DNA of 6,939 bases from assembly GCA_028696755.1 (NCBI GenBank), contig JAQVGK010000189.1, positions 1 through 6,939 on the forward strand, in the 5' to 3' direction. The notes under the pieces were generated by a model. It had not been told where the DNA came from and made no database searches. It worked only from the letters and a program-made list of their open reading frames with translations. This document shows, in pieces, positions 1 to 5,008 of this stretch. Origin of the DNA: Bacteroidales bacterium. GTDB lineage: Bacteria > Bacteroidota > Bacteroidia > Bacteroidales > ML635J-15. Both the position numbers and the translations under genes were made by a program. Positions within the stretch are counted from its first letter, which is position 1, and every line of letters starts with the position of its first letter.

Positions 1-855
1 TGCTGCAGAGGCAAAAAAGGAGATATTACAATTGCAGAAACTCAATTTGGTGTTCATCTTATTAAAATTACAGATCAAACCCAACCAATTAGAAAAATTA
101 CTCTTGCAACAGTAAACAAAGGTATTCATTTCTCTGATAGAACTGCAAACTATTATTTCTCACAAGCATCCACATTTGCAGCCGATAATACTACTGCTAA
201 GAAATTTGATGATGCAATTATCAAACAAAAATATGTTAAACGTATTGCAACCAAGCTTGGCGAACTTGACAATCAGATAAGCGGAATTGAAAATGCACGC
301 GATATTGTACGCTGGGTATATGAAGCTGAAACTAAGAAAGGTGATATTTCTACCGTTTTCAGTTTCCCAGATAAATATATTGTTGTAAAAGTTTCGGCAG
401 TTCGCGAAAAAGGTGTTTTACCTCTCGAAGATGTTAAAGAAACAATTACTCCTATTGTAATTAAAGACAAGAAAGCTGAGAAATTCTTGGCAGATCTTAA
501 TAAAGATGTTACAGCAAATACTGATTTATTTGCAATTGCAGAAAAATATGGTGTTGAAGTTGACACAGTTACAAATGCAAGTTTTGGTTCATTCTCACTT
601 CCTGGTATTGGCATAGAGCCAAATCTCAACGCAGTTGCCTCAGCTAGTGAAATGAATAAATTATCAAAACCAGTTAAAGGCAATAATGGTGTTTATGTGA
701 TTAAGGTTATTAACCAATTACCAGCACCTGCTAAAACTGACTTTTCTGCCGAGCAGTTAGGTTTAATGCGTAACCAAGCTTCTCAGGTTTATAAAGTAGT
801 AGAAGCTGTTGAAAAAATGGCAGAGATTACAGATTATAGAGCAAAATATTTCTAG
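1..855 (+). CDS. PpiD/SurA-like periplasmic peptidyl-prolyl isomerase, C-terminal part
   Basis: This is the 3' portion (284 residues) of a larger gene; the reading frame is open from base 1 and ends at TAG 853-855. Residues 5-25 (GKKGDITIAETQFGVHLIKI) match the closing edge of a parvulin (PpiC/Rotamase) domain, where the usual pattern is 'ETQFGYHIIKV'. Later segments look like further parvulin-type C-terminal edges: KGDISTVFSFPDKYIVVKV near residues 114-132, followed by a 'vrekG.lpLeDVKe.I.p.v' helix, and NNGVYVIKVI near 229-238. Family knowledge: Bacteroidota PpiD-like proteins are about 700 residues, with an N-terminal membrane anchor, a SurA-like chaperone domain and parvulin domains facing the periplasm, where they help fold envelope proteins. 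The anchor and the catalytic part lie outside the window, so activity cannot be judged. The C-terminus (ITDYRAKYF) resembles the usual end of this family. An intrinsic terminator follows 20 bases after the stop, so this is the last gene of its transcript. Confidence 0.85.
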   Translation, partial: CCRGKKGDITIAETQFGVHLIKITDQTQPIRKITLATVNKGIHFSDRTANYYFSQASTFAADNTTAKKFDDAIIKQKYVKRIATKLGELDNQISGIENARDIVRWVYEAETKKGDISTVFSFPDKYIVVKVSAVREKGVLPLEDVKETITPIVIKDKKAEKFLADLNKDVTANTDLFAIAEKYGVEVDTVTNASFGSFSLPGIGIEPNLNAVASASEMNKLSKPVKGNNGVYVIKVINQLPAPAKTDFSAEQLGLMRNQASQVYKVVEAVEKMAEITDYRAKYF

Positions 856-874
856 GATAACATACAAGCAAATT

Positions 875-908
875 AAAAACGCTCCTTGATTAAGTGGCGT
901 TTTTTTTT
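875..908 (+). terminator. Rho-independent terminator of the PpiD-like gene
   Basis: AAAAACGC (875-882) pairs perfectly with GCGTTTTT (897-904). An inner CTT/AAG helix (885-887 with 892-894) closes on a GATT loop. The 3' arm runs into an eight-T tract (901-908). It lies 20 bases past the stop codon and reads only rightward well. Confidence 0.85.
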
Positions 909-930
909 GCAAGTATGTATTAAGTTAAAC

Positions 931-998
931 GCAATTAGGTGCCAATTTTCAATGATCTGCATTTTTGCATGGGGCATGGGGCATGGGGCAATAGGTGC
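931..998 (+). repeat. Imperfect direct repeat flanking the first heptamer array
   Basis: GCAATTAGGTGC (931-942) recurs as GCAATAGGTGC (988-998), differing by loss of one T. The two copies are 57 bases apart and bracket the CATGGGG array. They could reflect local duplication or slippage; they are too short and imperfect to call a target-site duplication. Confidence 0.5.
967..990 (+). repeat. Tandem heptamer array (CATGGGG)x3
   Basis: Three exact head-to-tail units of CATGGGG occupy 968-974, 975-981 and 982-988, with a further CA at 989-990 starting a fourth. It is the complement of the array at 1080-1109. Together they could pair over 24 positions (967-990 with 1086-1109) with three G-T positions, which would be G-U wobbles in rightward RNA. 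Similar ATGGAGC/ATGGGGC heptamers recur in intergenic DNA of many Bacteroidota, as far as I recall; that is memory and not a search. Confidence 0.85.
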
Positions 999-1029
999 TG
1001 AGAAATAAAACTCTGCTTATTCTAAAATA

Positions 1030-1061
1030 TAGCACAATGTTTTTTTATTAGCACAAATGTT
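1030..1061 (+). repeat. Short imperfect direct repeat, 19-base spacing
   Basis: TAGCACAATGTT (1030-1041) recurs as TAGCACAAATGTT (1049-1061), differing by one inserted A. It lies between the two heptamer arrays, in what would be their loop. Function unknown; like the pair at 931-998, the copies differ by exactly one base. Confidence 0.45.
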
Positions 1062-1079
1062 ATTCTCTGTACAATTTAA

Positions 1080-1109
1080 GCCCCATGCTCCATGCTCCAT
1101 GCTCCATGC
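1080..1109 (+). repeat. Tandem heptamer array, inverted relative to 967-990
   Basis: One CCCCATG unit (1081-1087) is followed by three CTCCATG units (1088-1094, 1095-1101, 1102-1108). Read on the other strand these are CATGGAG x3 then CATGGGG, the inverse orientation of the array at 967-990. The repeat has two sequence variants (CCCC and CTCC), and the register can slip by seven bases, so several alternative hairpins are possible. Confidence 0.85.
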
Positions 1110-1127
1110 GCCGTATTGAGCTTGCCT

Positions 1128-1158
1128 GCACTGCGATGCGCTGAGTTTATCGAAGTGC
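1128..1158. repeat. Palindromic repeat element with CTGAGTTTATCGAAGTG core
   Basis: GCACT-g-CGAT (1128-1137) pairs with ATCG-a-AGTGC (1149-1158): nine base pairs plus one central mismatch, around an 11-base loop (1138-1148). The sequence CTGAGTTTATCGAAGTG (1141-1157) resembles a motif (CTGAGCTTGTCGAAGTG-like) that is very common between genes in Bacteroidota, as I remember it. The absence of a T-tract on either side argues against an intrinsic terminator. A REP-like dispersed palindrome is the most likely identity. Confidence 0.55.
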
Positions 1159-1285
1159 CGAAATACAATTTTTATTTCATAGCCTATTATTATATTATTC
1201 TCACAACCAGCTAAAAAGGTACAATCAAACATTATTTAGACTGTGTATAAATCACGATTTTGTGCTTAAAAATATGCTTAATCAT

Positions 1286-1316
1286 TTTCAGGATTAAAAA
1301 ATGTAAGTTAAGTTTG
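1286..1316 (+). promoter_or_regulatory. Candidate Bacteroidota-type promoter for the ferredoxin
   Basis: TAAGTTTG (1309-1316) matches the Bacteroidota -7 element TAnnTTTG exactly. TTTC (1286-1289) sits 19 bases upstream and differs by one base from the -33 TTTG. Transcription would start near 1321, giving a leader of roughly 35 bases to the ATG at 1357. A 6-bp inverted repeat, TTAATC/GATTAA (1278-1283 with 1292-1297), overlaps the -33 region and could be an operator, though it may be chance in AT-rich DNA. Confidence 0.45.
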
Positions 1317-1356
1317 TAAAGTATAATTATGAATTATTAATTAAAAGAATACAAAA

Positions 1357-1524
1357 ATGGCTTACAAAATTAATGACGACTGTACTGCATGCGGTACTTG
1401 TATTGATGAATGCCCAGTTGAGGCTATCTCTGAAGGTGATATTTACAAAATTGATCCAGATGTATGTACTGATTGTGGTGCATGTGCTGATGTTTGTCCA
1501 GTTGAGGCAATTCATCCTGAATAG
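1357..1524 (+). CDS. 2[4Fe-4S] ferredoxin, clostridial type, 55 residues
   Basis: This small soluble electron carrier shuttles low-potential electrons in the cytoplasm, typically between enzymes such as pyruvate:ferredoxin oxidoreductase, hydrogenases or Rnf; its partners are not visible here. The 55-residue product starts at ATG 1357 (MAYKINDDC) and ends at TAG 1522-1524. It contains two CxxCxxCxxxCP motifs: Cys9, 12, 15, 19 with Pro20, and Cys37, 40, 43, 47 with Pro48, so all eight ligands are present. By family rule, Cys9/12/15 plus Cys47 bind one cluster and Cys37/40/43 plus Cys19 the other. The halves are near-duplicates (both contain CPVEAI), and the protein is strongly acidic, as usual for this family. 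Length matches the classical 55-residue clostridial ferredoxins, with no extension. There is no clear Shine-Dalgarno, only an A-rich stretch (ACAAAA) before the ATG. A candidate promoter precedes it and a strong terminator follows 18 bases after the stop, so it is probably transcribed alone. Confidence 0.96.
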   Translation: MAYKINDDCTACGTCIDECPVEAISEGDIYKIDPDVCTDCGACADVCPVEAIHPE

Positions 1525-1542
1525 TCGAAAAACATTTCAGAC

Positions 1543-1578
1543 AAAGACTGTTTTCCGCACGGGGAGCAGTCTTTTTTT
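1543..1578 (+). terminator. Rho-independent terminator of the ferredoxin
   Basis: AAAGACTG (1543-1550) pairs perfectly with CAGTCTTT (1567-1574). The helix can continue inward through wobble and GC pairs (1551-1556 with 1561-1566) to a GCAC loop. A seven-T run (1572-1578) follows. It separates the ferredoxin from the glycosyltransferase. Confidence 0.9.
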
Positions 1579-1607
1579 ATTGTAGCATTTGTGTAAATTC
1601 TTTTAAT

Positions 1608-2789
1608 GTGATTCAAACTCGAAAACTGATATTATTCGCTCCGTACAACTTAATGGCACATTACTTAAGATGCATCGAGGCTGCAAAAGCATTGTCGAAT
1701 GAATTTGAAATTTTGTTTTTACATTCATCACAATATGGTAAATATGTTGCTCATGAGGGTTTCGAAATGACCGAAGCATTTGAGTTAAGTTTTGAAAATG
1801 TGATAAACAAAACGCGCGAATTCGATTTTTCTTGGATAAACTATAAATCGCTTACACTAGTTATTGATAATCTTCAAAAGATAATAAACAAATACAAACC
1901 CGATTTAGTAATTGGCGATACTTATCTGGGGTTGAAAATAGCGTGCAGCATAACCAAAACGCCAGTTGCTACGCTTGCAAATTCATATATTACAAAGCAA
2001 TTCGATGGTTATAGACCAGTGCCTCATACGCATCGGGCAATGAAATACAGTAGCAGAGTATCTCCCGAAATGTGGAAAAAAATTGTTCGATCGGTCGAAA
2101 AATTCACTTTACACAAAGTACACAGGCCTTTTCGTTTTATAAGGATAAAGCATGGACTTAAGCCCTACTTCGACTTATTTGATGAGTTTACTGGAGATAT
2201 TACTTTTTTGTGTGATGATGTGAACTATTTTCCACTAAAGGAATTGCCCGAAAATTTCGTAAATATTGGCCCTGTTGTTTATCGCTCCAACGAATGTGAA
2301 AGTGAACTTATCGAAATTTTAAGTACAAAAACGGACAAGCCTATTATATTTATTACCAGCGGAAGCTCTGGAAGGAATATTGTGCCTGAACTTATTTCAG
2401 AAGATTCTCTTAGTGGATATACTGTAATAGTAAGTGGTTCCGAAGTAAACAAAATATCTGGAACAATAATTTACCGCAAATTTGTAAATTTTTCTGCCAT
2501 CGCTGATTTTGTGAATCTATATATTTGTCACGGAGGAAACGGTAGTTTTTACCAAGCTGTTGAAGCGGGGAAAAAGATTATTGCAATTCCGTCGATGTTC
2601 GAACAAGAGTGGAATGCTTATGCATTTGCACAAGCACAAAGATGTAGGGTTATTTTTCCAGAAGAATGTCGCGACGGGCTTTTATCTGAGATAAATCTTA
2701 TGCTTAAATCTTCTAACGAATTTGATAAAGCGGAATATATTATTCCAGATGAGTTCCGAAGCAAAATAAAAAGCCTGCTAGATTCATGA
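1608..2789 (+). CDS. GT-B fold glycosyltransferase, GT1/UGT-like
   Basis: A 393-residue cytoplasmic enzyme predicted to transfer a sugar from a nucleotide-sugar donor to an unknown acceptor. The N-terminal half opens with a Rossmann strand-helix unit (KLILFAPYNLMAHYLRCIEA, residues 6-25) and has KPDLVIGDTY at 97-106, the typical acceptor-domain pattern. The C-terminal donor domain shows GPVVYRS (221-227), a glycine/serine loop SGSSGR (251-256), the donor-binding signature HGGNGSFYQAVEAG (308-321) and EQEWNA (332-337), which corresponds to the D/E-Q...N motif of GT1 enzymes. No membrane segment or signal peptide is seen. The start is GTG 1608: no in-frame ATG exists before codon 16, which would remove the first strand, and the ATG at 1606 is out of frame and followed at once by TGA. 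No Shine-Dalgarno is visible; TAGCATTTG at 1583-1591 is a poor -7 promoter match. The gene stands alone between two terminators with no other glycan genes nearby, so acceptor and product cannot be inferred. Fold and class are firm, specificity unknown. Confidence 0.88.
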   Translation: MIQTRKLILFAPYNLMAHYLRCIEAAKALSNEFEILFLHSSQYGKYVAHEGFEMTEAFELSFENVINKTREFDFSWINYKSLTLVIDNLQKIINKYKPDLVIGDTYLGLKIACSITKTPVATLANSYITKQFDGYRPVPHTHRAMKYSSRVSPEMWKKIVRSVEKFTLHKVHRPFRFIRIKHGLKPYFDLFDEFTGDITFLCDDVNYFPLKELPENFVNIGPVVYRSNECESELIEILSTKTDKPIIFITSGSSGRNIVPELISEDSLSGYTVIVSGSEVNKISGTIIYRKFVNFSAIADFVNLYICHGGNGSFYQAVEAGKKIIAIPSMFEQEWNAYAFAQAQRCRVIFPEECRDGLLSEINLMLKSSNEFDKAEYIIPDEFRSKIKSLLDS

Positions 2790-2803
2790 TTTAGCAGGCT
2801 TTT
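2769..2803. terminator. Bidirectional terminator between convergent genes
   Basis: AAAAGCCTGCTA (2769-2780) and TAGCAGGCTTTT (2792-2803) form a perfect 12-bp stem with an 11-base loop. The TGA stop of the glycosyltransferase (2787-2789) lies in the loop, so its last codons form the left arm. Read leftward, the stem is followed by TTTTTATTTTGC, a better U-tract than on the rightward side (TTTTATTTG). It therefore probably ends the leftward S9 peptidase transcript best, and it lies 20 bases past that gene's stop. Confidence 0.9.
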
Positions 2804-2823
2804 ATTTGAAAAGTAATTATAGT

Positions 2824-4935
2824 TTATTTCAGATACTTATCGAGCCAAGCCTTAAACTCGCGTTGCCACAAGATGCTGTTTTGTGGTTTAAGAACGAAGT
2901 GAGTTTCTTCGGGGAAAATCAGAAGTTTAGATTCGACACCGAGAAGTTGTGCGGCATTAAATGCTTGCAGACTTTCGGTATAAGGGATTCTGAAATCATT
3001 TCCCCCAGAAATAATAAGTATTGGGGCATTCCAATTCTGCACAAAATTATGTGGCGAATTAGCGTAAGAGTTTTGAGCAGTTTTGTTAGATTTTTCCCAA
3101 TAAGCACCACCGAGGTCGTGATTTACGAAGAACATTTCTTCGGTTGCAGCATATTGCGATTCTAGATTAAACATTCCACAATGTGAAATAAATGCTTTAA
3201 AAGTTTTATCATCATTATGTCCAGCTAACCAGAAGACAGAAAAGCCTCCATAGCTTGCTCCAACTGCACCAATTCTTTCGGGATCGACATAAGGTTCAGT
3301 TTTAACAGCATTAACAGCCGACATATAATCTTTCATGTTTTGGCCACCATAATCGCCAGATATTTGCGCATTCCACTCGGTTCCAAAACCAGGTAGTCCA
3401 CGACGATTAGGAGCTATTACAACATAACCATTTGCAGCCATCATCTGGAAATTCCATCTAAATGAGAAGAACTGCGAAACTGGCGACTGTGGTCCGCCTT
3501 GGCAATAAAGAATTGCAGGATATTTTTTAGTTTCGTCGAAGTTTGGTGGCAAAATTACCCAAACCAACATGTCTTTGCCATCAGTAGTTTTTACCATTTT
3601 CTTTGTAACTTCACCAAACTTAATCTTATCGTAAATATCTTTGTTTGTAAAAGTTATTTGCTTTTCTTTTCCGTACTTGTCGAAGCTAAAAATTTCGGAA
3701 GCAAGCGACATCGACATTTTTGTTGCAATAAATCCGTCATTATTCCACGAAATTGAAGTTATATCGTGATCCCCATCGGTAAGTTGCTTAATCTCTCTGG
3801 TTTTAATGTCGATACTAAAAATTTGGTGAGTAGCATTTATGCAAGAAATGAAATATATCATATCCTGAGTACCATTTTCTTCGGGCCAAACAACACCCGA
3901 AACGCCGTAATCGAAATCTTCGGTAAGATATTGTTTTTCGCCGTTTGCAAGATCGGCAATAAATAATCTTTCCTTATCGGCTTCGTACCCTGGAGTTTCC
4001 ATGCTAGTCCACGAAATAAATTTAGAATCGGGCGAGAAAACAGGATATTTGTCGTATCCCATCATGCCTTCGGTTAGATTTACTGTTTTTTTGTCTGCCA
4101 AAGTGTAAATATAAACATCCGAATTTGTGCTTATGGCGTATTCTTTACCGTTTAGTTTTTTACAAGTAAAAGCAATCATTTTACCGTCGGGACTCCATGT
4201 AATTTCGGAATCGTCGAAATATGGACTAAGAGGAGAATCAAATTTCTCGCCTTCCATAATGTCAATAGGATTCTTAACACTGCTTCCGTCAAAATCAGCA
4301 ACAAAAATATGAGAATACATATAATCTGCCCATGCATTCCAATGGCGATACATCAAATCATCGGCAATAATCACATTAGTTGATGGCAAATCGGAATAAA
4401 TATCCTGAGGCGAATCATCAAGTTTTACATCAGACAAGAATAAAACCTTATCTCCTGTAGGCGAAATTTTAAACGCATTAACACTGTTAGCCATATCAGA
4501 AATCTTAGATTTCTCTGTTCCATCTGGATTCATACTCCAAAAACCAACAGTATCGGTTTCGGTAGATAAGAAAACTATTTTTGAGCCATCCTTTGTCCAT
4601 CTGGGATTAATACACGAGAACTCACCACCAGTAATTCTTTTGGCCTCGCCACCAGCAGCTGGAATTGTATAAACATGAGTAAATCCGCGATTCTTTTCTA
4701 TGCTGTACAAAGTAACATTGTAAGCTATAGTTTTTTTATCGGGACTTAGCTGCGGATCGCTTACTCTACCAAATTTCCAAAGGATTTCGGGCGTTAGCAC
4801 TCCGTTTTTTATTTCGGCATCGGTAAGTTTAACATCTGGAACAGGTCCTGGATCAAAAGCTTCGGGTTTCTCCTTAGGCTTGCAAGAAAAAGCAAGAACA
4901 GCAATCATTAAAACAAACAGCCAGTTTTTTTTCAT
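2824..4935 (-). CDS. S9 family prolyl-oligopeptidase lipoprotein, DPP5-like
   Basis: An exported serine peptidase predicted to cleave short peptides, as dipeptidyl-peptidases and acylaminoacyl-peptidases of family S9 do. It is 703 residues when begun at ATG 4935. That start gives a clean lipoprotein signal (MKKNWLFVLMIAVLAFSC, Cys18). A frame-open TTG at 4956 would add seven charged/polar residues ahead of the KK and is less likely. Residues about 50-410 form a TolB/PD40-like beta-propeller with repeated 'WSPDGK.IAF' strands: DPQLSPDKKTIAY, NPRWTKDGSKIVFLS, FKISPTGDKVLFLS, ITWSPDGKMIAFT, PVFSPDSKFISW and two weaker ones, about seven blades. Residues about 440-703 form an alpha/beta hydrolase domain with GASYGG (nucleophile Ser561), GGNDFRIPYTES (Asp647) and EETHFVLKPQ (His679), so the catalytic triad is complete. 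CQGGPQ near 478-483 is the usual oxyanion region. No acidic surface-export signal follows Cys18, so it probably faces the periplasm. Exact specificity is inferred. It lies downstream of the TPR lipoprotein gene and may share its transcript. Confidence 0.9.
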   Translation of the reverse strand: MKKNWLFVLMIAVLAFSCKPKEKPEAFDPGPVPDVKLTDAEIKNGVLTPEILWKFGRVSDPQLSPDKKTIAYNVTLYSIEKNRGFTHVYTIPAAGGEAKRITGGEFSCINPRWTKDGSKIVFLSTETDTVGFWSMNPDGTEKSKISDMANSVNAFKISPTGDKVLFLSDVKLDDSPQDIYSDLPSTNVIIADDLMYRHWNAWADYMYSHIFVADFDGSSVKNPIDIMEGEKFDSPLSPYFDDSEITWSPDGKMIAFTCKKLNGKEYAISTNSDVYIYTLADKKTVNLTEGMMGYDKYPVFSPDSKFISWTSMETPGYEADKERLFIADLANGEKQYLTEDFDYGVSGVVWPEENGTQDMIYFISCINATHQIFSIDIKTREIKQLTDGDHDITSISWNNDGFIATKMSMSLASEIFSFDKYGKEKQITFTNKDIYDKIKFGEVTKKMVKTTDGKDMLVWVILPPNFDETKKYPAILYCQGGPQSPVSQFFSFRWNFQMMAANGYVVIAPNRRGLPGFGTEWNAQISGDYGGQNMKDYMSAVNAVKTEPYVDPERIGAVGASYGGFSVFWLAGHNDDKTFKAFISHCGMFNLESQYAATEEMFFVNHDLGGAYWEKSNKTAQNSYANSPHNFVQNWNAPILIISGGNDFRIPYTESLQAFNAAQLLGVESKLLIFPEETHFVLKPQNSILWQREFKAWLDKYLK

Positions 4936-4954
4936 AAATTTTAATTTATTACTC

Positions 4955-4996
4955 AAAACCGGCCAATCCGTTTTCCCCGCCTTTTCAGCCGGCTTT
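4955..4996 (-). terminator. Weak hairpin between TPR and S9 genes, possible partial terminator
   Basis: Read leftward, AAAGCCGG (4996-4989 region) can pair with CCGGTTTT: CCGGC (4959-4963) against GCCGG (4988-4992), then one mismatch, then three A-T pairs. The loop is long (24 bases) and only four Ts follow, then GAG. It could be a partial terminator or attenuator after the TPR gene, or have no function. No Bacteroidota -7/-33 promoter pair is visible in this gap for the S9 gene. Confidence 0.3.
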
Positions 4997-5008
4997 GATC
5001 AGTTAATA

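Larger units (their letters stand above)
856..1356. other. Gene-free intergenic stretch with short repeats
   Basis: I find no credible protein-coding gene, tRNA or rRNA in these 501 bases. It contains the terminator above (875-908), two pairs of imperfect direct repeats, two opposed heptamer arrays, one palindromic element and, near its right end, a candidate promoter for the ferredoxin. The repeat-rich part spans about 931-1160; 1161-1280 is AT-rich with nothing I can name. A leftward 71-codon open frame (1232-1017) crosses the heptamer array. Its translation has the repetitive 'AWSMEHGAW' look that such arrays give by chance, so I do not treat it as a gene. Confidence 0.75.

Noticed and set aside
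273..683. Leftward open frame opposite the PpiD-like gene
   Set aside because: It is the antisense of a well-supported coding frame and has no family resemblance. The rightward fragment beginning at an internal Met (487) is part of the same PpiD-like gene.
967..1109. CRISPR array or mobile-element terminal repeats
   Set aside because: The units are 7 bases with no spacers, and the two arrays are inverted. No transposase, no clear terminal inverted repeat boundary and no clean target duplication are seen.
1128..1158. Intrinsic terminator
   Set aside because: The stem has a mismatch and an 11-base loop, and neither side carries a T-tract; a terminator for the upstream gene already exists at 875-908.
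1017..1232. Leftward 71-codon open frame over the heptamer array
   Set aside because: Its middle is simply the translated heptamer repeat (AWSMEHGAW); the rest has no recognizable domain, and no start signal or promoter is visible.
1327..1585. Overlapping frames on both strands across the ferredoxin
   Set aside because: They are cysteine/threonine- or valine-rich out-of-frame readings of the ferredoxin and run through its terminator; the 55-residue frame explains the region.
2806..4312. Several rightward frames, and one leftward frame at 2919-3110, within the S9 peptidase
   Set aside because: All lie inside the intact 703-residue peptidase frame, which carries a full propeller and catalytic triad; none shows a domain of its own.
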